Source of the DNA: Deltaproteobacteria bacterium
GTDB lineage: Bacteria > Desulfobacterota > Syntrophobacteria > BM002
Length of the DNA stretch: 39,160 bases
NCBI GenBank assembly: GCA_022340745.1
Contig: JAJDNL010000103.1
Location: forward strand, 1 to 39,160
Reading direction: 5' to 3'
The notes beneath the pieces were generated by a model. The model saw only the letters and a program-made list of their open reading frames with translations. It ran no database searches and had not been told where the DNA came from. Made by a program: the position numbers and the translations under genes. The stretch's first letter is position 1; each line of letters opens with the position of its first letter. Of the stretch, positions 18,371-27,308 are shown one piece after another.

Positions 18371-18562
18371 AATTCTAAATCCGAAGCACGAAACAAATCC
18401 AAAATCCTAATTCTCAAATATTCAAAACGAAACTGGTCAAAAAGATATGTCTGTTGTTTTGGTTATTTGGATTTTGGTAATTCGAATTTATTTCGGATTT
18501 GTCCTACGGACTCCCCACCCTCAGGGCGGGGCCCCGGTTTCGATATTCGGATTTCGGATTTA
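18371..18562. repeat. Dispersed AT-rich palindromic repeat family, copy 2, with internal GC-rich insertion
   Basis: Collinear with 2319-2487 but interrupted at about 18501-18537 by GTCCTACGGACTCCCCACCCTCAGGGCGGGGCCCCGG. Confidence 0.85.
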
Positions 18563-18584
18563 CCCCTGACTATGTGCTCTTTGC

Positions 18585-19844
18585 TTAAATTTTCTCACTC
18601 TGACAAACTTTCGCCCTCCTCGATGAGAGATCCTTGGTTTTTCGACGACGGTGTTGACGATTCATCGGAGGTCGCTGCCAACGGTGTAAAGCAGACCAGT
18701 GCTTCTGTGTTACCAGGCAATGAATTTCGAGAAGCTTGAGAGCATCGGCAAACAATGGGCTGCGCCGCAGGCTTCGACGCCTCTTTCTTCTTTTCTCAGC
18801 CACCATATGTCGCAGGGCCAGATGCAGAAGGTGGACATTGCTCCGCACGACGCGGGGAATGGCCAGCGGTTTGAAGTTTTCCTCCAGATACTGGTGCAGC
18901 CATTTAGCCACATCGGAGCCATGAGGAAGCGTTTCGAAGGAGGACATTACTGGTGAGGCGGTCAGAGTGGCCAGCAGCAAGGAATCGGTGAACTCTACTC
19001 CCTTCGAACGAAGGTCATCAATTACACCAAGATGCTGCAAAAGAGGATCAGCAGAGGTGGACTCGTCTTGCAGGCAGGCCAGCCGAAACTCTTCCAATCT
19101 GGGAAACAAGTGTTCCAATATGCCTCCGGCGGCAAGTAACTCGTAACCCCTGTGGCTGTTCTGGCGCCGCAGGATCTTCATAAGTTCCTCACGGATTCGT
19201 GAGGCCGGACATTCCATAATGTGATGGCACTGGCGTTTTATGGCATTCCAGGTTGATTCCTCCACCTGGAAATCAAGCGTTGCTGTCAGTCGAATTCCGC
19301 GCAAGATGCGAATTGGGTCTTCCTGAAAACGTATATCCGGATCGCCTATGCAACGGATGAGGCGTGCCTGTAAATCTGCCCTGCCATCAACATAATCTAT
19401 GATGCTGAAGTCAGCGACGTTGTAATAGAGTCCATTGATGGTGAAATCTCGGCGAAAGGCATCCTCGGCCGGAGAGCCAAAGGTATTGTCGCGCTTGATC
19501 AAGAGGCTGTTACCCTCGTCTGTTGCCTCCTCTTCTTCTCCCTGCTTGCGGAAGGTAGAGACCTCGATGATCTTGCCACCCTTGAACATGATGTGGGCGA
19601 TGCGGAAACGGCGACCTATGAGTCGGCAGTTGCCGAAAACCTGTTTGAGCCTTCTGGGGTCAGCGTCAGTGGCAACATCATAATCGTCGATCTTTCGTCC
19701 CAGTAGAAGGTCTCGAACTCCTCCACCGCAAAGATAGGCAAGGTGACCGGTCCGGTGCAGACGATACAGAACCTTGAGGACCTCGGGGCTCATCTGCTTT
19801 CTGGAGACTACGTGCTGATCGCGATTAATAACAGTTGGCTTCAT
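18585..19844 (-). CDS. pcnB: Poly(A) polymerase / CCA-adding family PcnB
   Basis: AYLCGGGVRDLLLGRKIDDYDVATDADP, RRDFTINGLYYN, YVDGRADLQARLIRCIGDPDIRFQEDPIRILRGIR, basic C-terminus. Confidence 0.9.
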   Translation of the reverse strand: MKPTVINRDQHVVSRKQMSPEVLKVLYRLHRTGHLAYLCGGGVRDLLLGRKIDDYDVATDADPRRLKQVFGNCRLIGRRFRIAHIMFKGGKIIEVSTFRKQGEEEEATDEGNSLLIKRDNTFGSPAEDAFRRDFTINGLYYNVADFSIIDYVDGRADLQARLIRCIGDPDIRFQEDPIRILRGIRLTATLDFQVEESTWNAIKRQCHHIMECPASRIREELMKILRRQNSHRGYELLAAGGILEHLFPRLEEFRLACLQDESTSADPLLQHLGVIDDLRSKGVEFTDSLLLATLTASPVMSSFETLPHGSDVAKWLHQYLEENFKPLAIPRVVRSNVHLLHLALRHMVAEKRRKRRRSLRRSPLFADALKLLEIHCLVTQKHWSALHRWQRPPMNRQHRRRKTKDLSSRRAKVCQSEKI

Positions 19845-20007
19845 GGGTATGGACTCTACTCTGCAATCGATCTGTCATATATACTGAATTTCTCAGGGAA
19901 AATCAAGTGAAGAGGGTTGAGGGTTCAGGTACCGGGAATTTACTTGACAAGCAGCCATGACTGGGTTAGTAAGAGAAGTCCGGTCAGTATTTGGCCGGGT
20001 ATTTTTT

Positions 20008-20062
20008 GGGGGCGTAGTTCAGCATGGTTAGAACGTCCCGTCGTTTTCGGCGGGAAGGTCGC
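20008..20062 (+). pseudogene. 5' tRNA-Asp-like fragment with altered anticodon arm
   Basis: GGGGGCGTAGTTCAGCATGGTTAGAACG identical to intact tRNA-Asp 5' half, then TCCCGTCGTTTTCGGCGGGAAGGTCGC and loss of the T-arm/acceptor. Confidence 0.75.
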
Positions 20063-20102
20063 CTGCTCGAGTTGCCCGTGCTTTTTGATTCAGTGTTTTT
20101 GC

Positions 20103-20180
20103 GGGGGCGTAGTTCAGCATGGTTAGAACGCCGGCCTGTCACGCCGGAGGTCGCGAGTTCGAATCTCGTCGCTCCCGCCA
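20103..20180 (+). tRNA. tRNA-Asp (GTC), CCA encoded
   Basis: Acceptor GGGGGCG/CGCTCCC, D-stem GTTC/GAAC, anticodon stem-loop CCGGC-CTGTCAC-GCCGG, T-arm GCGAG-TTCGAAT-CTCGT, G discriminator, CCA. Confidence 0.95.
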
Positions 20181-20193
20181 ACCTTTTCATGAG

Positions 20194-20223
20194 AGCCTGT
20201 CCCTTCGGTGGCAGGCTTTTTTC
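20194..20223 (+). terminator. Rho-independent terminator after tRNA-Asp
   Basis: AGCCTGTCCCTTCGGTGGCAGGCTTTTTT. Confidence 0.7.
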
Positions 20224-20225
20224 CT

Positions 20226-20552
20226 ATGGTACATTTTCTCTACATCCTCAAGAGTGAAAAAGACGGAACCTACTACGTAGGACATACCCAGGACCTGGCT
20301 GACAGGCTTGAGCGGCACAACCAAGGTAGAGCGAAATACACTAAGAGTAAGAGACCGTGGAATCTAGTCTATTTTGAGAAATACCTTGACAAATCGAGCG
20401 CAATGACGAGAGAACAAGACATCAAGAAACGAAAAAGTAAGCAATTTATAGATTCACTGGTTAGAACGTCCCGTCGTTCTCGACGGGAAGGTCGCGAGTT
20501 CGAATCTCGTCGCTCCCGCCAGTTAAATCAAGGGGTTAGCCGGATAGGCTAG
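20226..20552 (+). CDS. GIY-YIG nuclease-family protein (C-terminus runs through a tRNA fragment)
   Basis: MVHFLYILKSEKDGTYYVGHTQDLADRLERHNQGRAKYTKSKRPWNLVYFEKYLDKSSAMTREQDIKKRKSKQFI; tail VRTSRRSRREGREFESRRSRQ is read from tRNA-like DNA. Confidence 0.85.
   Translation: MVHFLYILKSEKDGTYYVGHTQDLADRLERHNQGRAKYTKSKRPWNLVYFEKYLDKSSAMTREQDIKKRKSKQFIDSLVRTSRRSRREGREFESRRSRQLNQGVSRIG
20458..20520 (+). pseudogene. 3' tRNA-Asp-like fragment with altered anticodon arm
   Basis: TGGTTAGAACGTCCCGTCGTTCTCGACGGGAAGGTCGCGAGTTCGAATCTCGTCGCTCCCGCCA; the AGGTC-to-CCA part is identical to the intact tRNA. Confidence 0.8.
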
Positions 20553-20564
20553 CCCTTTTTCCTT
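20530..20564 (+). terminator. Rho-independent terminator after the 3' tRNA fragment
   Basis: AGGGGTTAGCCGGATAGGCTAGCCCTTTTTCC. Confidence 0.7.
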
Positions 20565-20576
20565 GTTGGTTGTAGT

Positions 20577-23500
20577 ATGAAATTATTCAAGGGAATCCTT
20601 GTTGCAGCACTCGTTGTGCTGGGTGTTGTACTTCTGGCGATAATCTCCCTCTATCTCCTGGTTGACGACGCCACCCTGGTCTCGCATCTGGTCAAGCGCT
20701 TGGAATCGTCGTCGAACATCCGGGTCCTGCACCGGAGTGATGCCCGTATCACTCGTACCTTTACACCTACGTTGACTGTAGATGGACTGGTCATGGCGGA
20801 TACCGGGAAACGGTACCGGATTGAAACCGCTTCGCTGGAGGTGCAGATCAGCCTGCCGAGATTGCTCCTTGGCCAGTTGGACATAGCACACCTGTGGGTC
20901 GGCGATACCCGGGTCGAAATCAAGGAAGATGAATCGCCCACCAAGAATGCGATCGCGCCGGAGCAAAAACCTGTCCCCAAGCTCTCCCCATTACCACTCA
21001 AACCGCTGGTACATGATGTCCGGGTTGCAAAACTGGAGGTCATTCGTGCAGGTGGCACCCTGCTCCTGCAGGATAGCCATGCAAGTGATCTGACCCTGGA
21101 CGTTTCTCCTGACAACACGGTGGAATTCAGCGGACGGGCGGAGCTTGCCAAGCGGAACATTAAGGTCAAAGCTGTACTGAAGGATGAGGACGAATACTTT
21201 GGCGGACAGCCGCTGGCCTTTTCGGTTGGAGTGCAAAGTGTGCTACTCCATCTTTCTTTGGAAGGTCAAATTGATTTTCAACAAGAACATCCAACCATCG
21301 AAGCAACTGCCCATGGCTGGACACCGGATGCCAAGAAAATTGCAACGACCATTCCGGGAATTACGATTCCCGGCAAATTAACCCTTGAATCGCAATTAAA
21401 GGGTACTTTTGACCGACTCGCCATCCAGCAGATCAAAGCAGCATGGAAGGGTCCTAAACAATCCAGTCTAGAACTGCAAGGGAGCATCGCAAATGCCATC
21501 AAGCTCGAGGGCGTGCACCTCGACCTGAATGGCAAGCTGGACAACTCTCCCTGGCTAAAACCACTCCTGCCGGAAAGCATCGGCGCAATAAAAGAAGCCA
21601 GCGTAGCAGCGAAGATCTCCGGCGCTTATCCAATGCTGGCAGTGACCGACTTCGATTTTCATGGCAAGACAGAACATGAGCTGGATTTATCGCTGTCCGG
21701 AACGTTTGACCTCGCCCTTTCCTCAACTGGCTTGGAGCAGGCAAACATGCGGACTGAACTGCTCTTTGCCGCCCCCAGAACTCGGGCAGCACGGATCTTG
21801 ATTTTTGACGAAATACCGGAATTCGGAGCCATTACCGGCAGGTGCGATGTTCGCTCCCAGGTGGGTGATCCATCGATCGAGAATATAGCGATCCAAACCA
21901 TAGACCCAAAGGGTATTAAGGCAAATCTGAGCGGCAGGATTGACAAATTTCCCCTGGCTGACCGACCCAACCTCGGTTATGAATTGGACGTATCCATCAA
22001 AGCAACAAAGACCGCGACCGTGGTTAAACGGGTCGGTATGGAAGTGCCTGCTCTCGGCCCATTGGATCTGACCTTCAGAATCGAAGGCTCCACCCAGGCC
22101 TTACAGCTCAATCAGATCAAGCTGGCCTCAGGCAAGGAAGACGGCATCCGGCTCGGCGCCCAAGGGCACCTGTGGTTTGGTGACTGGGACCAGGCAGACC
22201 CGTTTAAGACCATCGACCTGAAACTCAAGGCGCACAGTCAGAACACCCACACACTCAGCACCTTCATTGGGCAGGAGCTGCCCGAACTGGGCCCACTCAA
22301 AGGTGAGGCCCGCTTGCACACGGTCTCCGGCAAACATCGGCTCGACCAGCTTCATATCCAGACCATAAAGGGTGCACCTCTGACCGCTGCAGTCTTTGGT
22401 TCTGCCGAGCATATCACCCTGCTGCCGGAGTTGCGTATCCGGGAAATCAAGCTGGATGCCACTGCCAATACCGACGATACTGCCAAACTCAATACGGTAT
22501 TCGGTTTGAAGGATGAGATCCCGCCGGTTGGGCCACTCGAGGCGCAGGCAAACATAGCCGGCGATGATCAAAATCTTGTCATCGATGAAGTCTCAATGAA
22601 AGCCGGTCAGGAAGACCTGCTCCTGGTGAACCTGAGTGGCCGGTTGGGGAAGCTCAGTGCTGCCAATCGTTGGCAGCCGCAGAATACCAGTCTTTCCATC
22701 CAGGCCACTTCCAGCAGCAGCAGTGCACTTGCCGAAAAACTGGGCCACCGAATCCCGGAACTGGGCCCCCTTGCCGCCCAGGCCAACATCCACAGCAAAA
22801 ACAAAAAGCTCTCCGTCGACTCCGCTCAATTACGGCTGGGAGAGCAGGATAACCCGGTGGTGAAAGCCACTGGTTATATCAACGACCTCTTTGCCATGAA
22901 GGGTATCAAAGGGGATGCTCAGTTGCACCTGGATGGCAGTCGTTTTGCTGCCTTTGCCGATGTAGACAAACTACCAGACCTGGGTGCCGTAACCGGCAAT
23001 CTGTCGATTTCGGACAAAGATGGAACTCTGGGTATTGATTCCCTTCAAGTCGAAAGCGCGCAGCCGGAACTGCTGAGCCTGAAGGTGGCCGGGAGCTTTG
23101 ACAGTTTCAAAGACCCCTCCACCTGGCTGCTCAACACCAGCCTGGCTGCCCGGGACCTGCAGCTGCTTGGGGCAATCCTTGATCGTAAATGGGCCGCCAT
23201 CGGGCCAGTGCAACTGGATGCTGAGATAAAACGCACGGGCAAGAGCAATGAGTTAAACAGCAATTTGACTGCTGGCGAAACCGAGATAGAAGTAGAACTC
23301 AAGGAACTTTTCGACACGACTCCCATGCTGATCAGCGGTACTGTCAAAGCACGGAAAATGCTGGTGTGGGACCTGTTGGAGAAGGACAGCGAAAAAAAGA
23401 AAAAGAAACCTTCAGAGAAGGAGCCTGTATTTAGCCGTGAGCCCATAGACTTCGACTGGCTGAAAAAAGTCGATGTGGATGTTGAGATTTCGGTGGAATC

Positions 23501-24320
23501 CTTTGCACGAGAACAGTTTCTAGCCGATTCAGCCCAGTTCCAGGTGAAGGTCAAATCAGGTGTACTCTCTATCAGCCCGGCTCGTTTTGTCTATGCCAAG
23601 GGAAAACTCGACTTGGATCTTGAGCTTGATGCCCGCGAGCATCCCCGGCTGACCTTCAAAGCCTTCGGCGAAAACATCAATCCCCGGCGAGCTCTGGATA
23701 TCCAGAAATACAAAGAAGAGTTAAATACGGAAATAAATATTGACCTGGCCTTTAGCACATCCGGGCTGACCCCCCATGAACTGGCGGCAAACAGCCAGGG
23801 CAGCATCTACATAACCATGCAAAACGGCAAGATCGCTGCCCCACTGGTCGATCTGGTTTTTTGGGATGTGGCGGGCTGGGCCTGGAAAAAAGCGACAAAT
23901 CAAAGGTATTACGATTTCGACTGCGGGGTGGCCGATTACGCCATCGAGGAGGGGGTCATCTCGACCAAGGCATTTATACTCGACGCCGAGCACATTACCG
24001 TTACCGGGGGGGGAACCATCGATCTGGGTGGTGAGAAAGTGCAATACTTCTTTGTGCCAAAGAAGAAATCGCTCAAATTTATTCAAAAAGCCGACCCGGT
24101 AAATATCGAGGGCCCATTGAACGATCCCAAAGTGAAGACGATTCCCTGGAAATCGGCCGCCATCACTGCGGGCAAGGTCGGTGGGATCATTTTTGCTCCC
24201 TTTATTTTCATCCCCCTTACCGCTGCCGACTACCTGGCAGGCCAGGTGAAAATAAAAGATGGGAAATCGGCCTGTTTGGAATATCAAAAGACCCGCAAGG
24301 TGGAAAAGAGGCCGCAGTAG
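20577..24320 (+). CDS. Large AsmA-family protein (1247 aa)
   Basis: N-terminal TM (ILVAALVVLGVVLLAIISLYLLVDD), AsmA-like repeats, C-terminal SQGSIYITMQNGKIAAPLVDL...GGGTIDLGGEKVQY. Confidence 0.85.
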   Translation: MKLFKGILVAALVVLGVVLLAIISLYLLVDDATLVSHLVKRLESSSNIRVLHRSDARITRTFTPTLTVDGLVMADTGKRYRIETASLEVQISLPRLLLGQLDIAHLWVGDTRVEIKEDESPTKNAIAPEQKPVPKLSPLPLKPLVHDVRVAKLEVIRAGGTLLLQDSHASDLTLDVSPDNTVEFSGRAELAKRNIKVKAVLKDEDEYFGGQPLAFSVGVQSVLLHLSLEGQIDFQQEHPTIEATAHGWTPDAKKIATTIPGITIPGKLTLESQLKGTFDRLAIQQIKAAWKGPKQSSLELQGSIANAIKLEGVHLDLNGKLDNSPWLKPLLPESIGAIKEASVAAKISGAYPMLAVTDFDFHGKTEHELDLSLSGTFDLALSSTGLEQANMRTELLFAAPRTRAARILIFDEIPEFGAITGRCDVRSQVGDPSIENIAIQTIDPKGIKANLSGRIDKFPLADRPNLGYELDVSIKATKTATVVKRVGMEVPALGPLDLTFRIEGSTQALQLNQIKLASGKEDGIRLGAQGHLWFGDWDQADPFKTIDLKLKAHSQNTHTLSTFIGQELPELGPLKGEARLHTVSGKHRLDQLHIQTIKGAPLTAAVFGSAEHITLLPELRIREIKLDATANTDDTAKLNTVFGLKDEIPPVGPLEAQANIAGDDQNLVIDEVSMKAGQEDLLLVNLSGRLGKLSAANRWQPQNTSLSIQATSSSSSALAEKLGHRIPELGPLAAQANIHSKNKKLSVDSAQLRLGEQDNPVVKATGYINDLFAMKGIKGDAQLHLDGSRFAAFADVDKLPDLGAVTGNLSISDKDGTLGIDSLQVESAQPELLSLKVAGSFDSFKDPSTWLLNTSLAARDLQLLGAILDRKWAAIGPVQLDAEIKRTGKSNELNSNLTAGETEIEVELKELFDTTPMLISGTVKARKMLVWDLLEKDSEKKKKKPSEKEPVFSREPIDFDWLKKVDVDVEISVESFAREQFLADSAQFQVKVKSGVLSISPARFVYAKGKLDLDLELDAREHPRLTFKAFGENINPRRALDIQKYKEELNTEINIDLAFSTSGLTPHELAANSQGSIYITMQNGKIAAPLVDLVFWDVAGWAWKKATNQRYYDFDCGVADYAIEEGVISTKAFILDAEHITVTGGGTIDLGGEKVQYFFVPKKKSLKFIQKADPVNIEGPLNDPKVKTIPWKSAAITAGKVGGIIFAPFIFIPLTAADYLAGQVKIKDGKSACLEYQKTRKVEKRPQ

Positions 24321-24361
24321 AAAGGGTTGATTGCTCACACCTCCTGCCAGGAGATTACCGA

Positions 24362-24826
24362 TCAGAACTCCACAACCTTTTCCCAGGCCGTCTCCAAACA
24401 CTTGATCATACGCAGGTAGGCTTGCGCAGGGAGAAGATTCATCCTACCCGGGATCTCGTGCGCTGTAAGCCGATAAGCATACCAGCCGCCAACACTTCCC
24501 TGGCCGAAGGGGTGTTTGTCAACGCTTTCCACTTCTGTGCGCAATCCAGTGGGCCCATTGAGTCGATTGGCTTCCTCTACCCACGATTGCAAGCGCTTGG
24601 CGCCACCGCATCCATGGTCAACGAAAAACCCCATAAAAAAGTGGTGTTCAGAATCTGGGTTTTCACCATGGTGGGCCTGGCCGGCGCAGCAGCCGTAGGT
24701 CTTGACCCAAGATTCAGAATTAATGAGGCGAATCAGGTTCCTGAAAGGAGGGTCTATCTCTTCATATTGTATATCTTCGGGCTCAAGAAAAATCCCGCTG
24801 TAATCAGGAGGCTCCATTCTCGTCAT
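24362..24826 (-). CDS. Hypothetical protein (154 aa)
   Basis: Coherent coding sequence with YGCCAGQAHH and GYFVDHGCGG-like motifs. Confidence 0.55.
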   Translation of the reverse strand: MTRMEPPDYSGIFLEPEDIQYEEIDPPFRNLIRLINSESWVKTYGCCAGQAHHGENPDSEHHFFMGFFVDHGCGGAKRLQSWVEEANRLNGPTGLRTEVESVDKHPFGQGSVGGWYAYRLTAHEIPGRMNLLPAQAYLRMIKCLETAWEKVVEF

Positions 24827-24855
24827 TGTTCATCTCACATCTAAAAGCCAGGAGT

Positions 24856-25089
24856 CAGTAGCCAGTAGCCAGAATCCGGTAGTCATTTTTGTCAATTCGT
24901 TAATTCGTCAAATCGTAAAAGTCATAAAACTCGTCAAACATAGAGGCCAGAAGTCGGAGATCAGAGATCAGTTTGAGTTCTGACCTCTGATTTCTGTCTG
25001 CTGCTAGCTGCCAGCTGCCCACTTTACTGTGTTAGGTATCATGCTGTATGGCCCCAATCTGCAATCTCACATCCCACATCTCACATTCC
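24856..25089. repeat. Composite intergenic repeat, copy 1 (upstream of nifU)
   Basis: Ordered modules CAGTAGCCAGTAGCCAGAATCC / GTCAATTCGTTAATTCGTCAAATCGTAAAAGTC / CAGAAGTCGGAGATCAGAGATCAG / CTGACCTCTGATTTC / CTGCTAGCTGCCAGCTGCC / CTCACATCCCACATCTCACAT. Confidence 0.85.
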
Positions 25090-25284
25090 CTGCTCAAGAT
25101 AGCCAATTGAGCCTCGATATGTCAATTTTACTCATTTTAGGCACTTCAACATACTCTCCACTTGTAATCTTTCCTTTGGAGAGTTAACTTTATTTGGATG
25201 TGAGTGTTTGTCAGAGGATAGTCGATAGACCAGGTCTATCAATTCCTTTGTGAAATAATGCTTTCGATTGTGGGAGGTTGCCAC

Positions 25285-26127
25285 ATGTGGGTTTACACGG
25301 ACAAAGTGAAAGAACTTTTTGACAATCCCAAAAATGTTGGGGAGGTGGAGAACGCGGACGGAGTTGGTGAAGTTGGCTCCTTATCCTGTGGTGATGCCCT
25401 CAAGCTCACCTTCAAGCTTGATAAGGAGGGCCGTATTGCAGATGCGAAATTCCAGACGTTTGGTTGTGCCAGTGCCATTGCTTCTTCTTCGGCCCTGACA
25501 GAGATGATCATCGGCAAGACCTTGGAAGAGGCCGAGACCATAACCAACCAGGATATCGTGGAATATCTGGGTGGACTACCAGACAAGAAGATGCATTGTT
25601 CGGTGATGGGGCAGGAGGCTCTCCGAGCCGCCGTGGCCAACTATCGCGGAGAAAAGCTTCCCAAGGAAGATTCCGACATTGTTTGTGAGTGTTTTGGGGT
25701 AACCGAGAAGGAGATCGAGGATGCCATTCTGGACAACAGCCTCACGACCTTGGAACAAGTAACCGACTACACCAAGGCAGGTGGTGGTTGCGGCTCTTGC
25801 CACGAGCGCATAGAAGGTATCCTGCAGCGGACGCTGGGCCAGGGTGAAGCAGAGGTCGAGCCCGAAAAACCAGCCAAATCGGGGCTGAGCAATATTCAGA
25901 AAATGAAACTCATCGAGGAAACCCTGGAGCGTGAAATCCAGCCAACTCTCGCTAAGGATGGTGGCAGCATTGAGCTCGTTGACATTATCGGGGATAGAGT
26001 GCTGGTCTCCCTCAGAGGAGCCTGCGCTACCTGTAAGGCCTCGGACATTACCCTCAAGCATTATGTGGAAAGCAAGCTCCGGGAACTTGTCACTGATAAT
26101 TTGGTGGTTGAGGAGGTTGCGCAATGA
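25285..26127 (+). CDS. nifU: Fe-S cluster assembly scaffold NifU (full-length, three-domain)
   Basis: N-terminal IscU-like (GDALKLTF, FGCASAIASSSALTEMI), BFD 2Fe-2S (CECFGVTEKEIEDAI...GGCGSCHERIE), C-terminal Nfu (LAKDGGSIELVDI...GACATCKASDITL). Confidence 0.92.
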   Translation: MWVYTDKVKELFDNPKNVGEVENADGVGEVGSLSCGDALKLTFKLDKEGRIADAKFQTFGCASAIASSSALTEMIIGKTLEEAETITNQDIVEYLGGLPDKKMHCSVMGQEALRAAVANYRGEKLPKEDSDIVCECFGVTEKEIEDAILDNSLTTLEQVTDYTKAGGGCGSCHERIEGILQRTLGQGEAEVEPEKPAKSGLSNIQKMKLIEETLEREIQPTLAKDGGSIELVDIIGDRVLVSLRGACATCKASDITLKHYVESKLRELVTDNLVVEEVAQ

Positions 26128-27308
26128 AGACCATTTATGTGGATAACAATGCGACAACCAAAGTGGCTCCCGAAGTGGTGGAAGAGATGAGCCCATATTT
26201 TTCTGAACTGTATGGCAATCCTTCCAGCATGCACTTTTTCGGAGGACAGGTGCACACAAAAGTGGAAGAGGCGAGGGAGCGGGTGGCTGCTCTTATCGGG
26301 GCCCGGCCGCAAGAGATTATTTTTACCAGCTGTGGCACTGAAAGTGACAACACAGCCATCATGAGTGCGCTGGAGTCCAATCCGGAAAAGAGGCATGTGG
26401 TAACTACCAGAGTGGAACATCCCGCGGTGAAAAATTTGGTGGGGCACTTGAAGCGCGAGGGTTACCGAGTTACTGAGCTCCCCGTGGACCGTGACGGGCT
26501 GCTGTCAATGGATGAGGTCTCACGAGCAATTACCGAGGATACCGCCATCGTCAGTGTGATGTGGGCCAATAACGAGACCGGGGTTCTCTTCCCGGTAGAA
26601 GAAATAGCCAATGTGGCCAAAAGGCGGGGGGCAATTTTCCACACAGACGCGGTCCAAGCTGTCGGCAAAATTCCCATCAATCTAGCCGAGACTCAGATAG
26701 ATATGCTAAGTCTGTCCGGCCACAAGCTCCACGCTCCGAAAGGAATTGGAGTTATCTATGTGCGACGGGGCACTCGCTTTTCTCCCTATATTATTGGTGG
26801 TCACCAGGAGGAAGGCCGCCGTGGGGGCACGGAAAACGTTCCCTACATTATCGGTATGGGAAAGGCATGTGAGTTGGCCGCCAACCACCTGGAAGATATG
26901 CAGGTAAGGGTAAAGGGGTTGCGCGACAAGCTGGAAAATACCCTTCTGGAGAAAATTCCTAACAGTATTATCAATGGCGCTCGAGACCAGCGGCTGCCCA
27001 GCACTGCGAGCATCAGTTTTGAATATGTGGAGGGGGAGTCCATCCTCCTGAAACTAAGCGATCATGGCATATGCGCTTCCTCGGGCTCGGCCTGTACCTC
27101 CGGGTCGCTGGAACCCTCCCACGTCCTCCGAGCCATGGGCGTGCCTTTTACAGCAGCCCACGGCTCTATTCGTTTTAGTCTGAGCTTCTACAACACCGAG
27201 GAAGAAATTGACTTTATCCTGGAGGTCATGCCCCCGATTATCGAAAAACTCCGTGCCATTTCACCTTTCTGGGATGGTTCGATAGCCCGCAGTTGTACAG
27301 CATCTTAG
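26124..27308 (+). CDS. nifS: Cysteine desulfurase NifS
   Basis: VDNNATTKVAPEVVEEM, LSLSGHKLHAPKGIGVIYVRRG, GGHQEEGRRGGTENVPYIIG, SSGSACTSGSLEPSHVLRAMG; 4-nt overlap with nifU. Confidence 0.93.
   Translation: MKTIYVDNNATTKVAPEVVEEMSPYFSELYGNPSSMHFFGGQVHTKVEEARERVAALIGARPQEIIFTSCGTESDNTAIMSALESNPEKRHVVTTRVEHPAVKNLVGHLKREGYRVTELPVDRDGLLSMDEVSRAITEDTAIVSVMWANNETGVLFPVEEIANVAKRRGAIFHTDAVQAVGKIPINLAETQIDMLSLSGHKLHAPKGIGVIYVRRGTRFSPYIIGGHQEEGRRGGTENVPYIIGMGKACELAANHLEDMQVRVKGLRDKLENTLLEKIPNSIINGARDQRLPSTASISFEYVEGESILLKLSDHGICASSGSACTSGSLEPSHVLRAMGVPFTAAHGSIRFSLSFYNTEEEIDFILEVMPPIIEKLRAISPFWDGSIARSCTAS

Noticed and set aside
20577-24320. Minus-strand ORFs within the AsmA-like gene
   Set aside because: Antisense frames without domain signatures; the plus-strand 1247-aa ORF is continuous.
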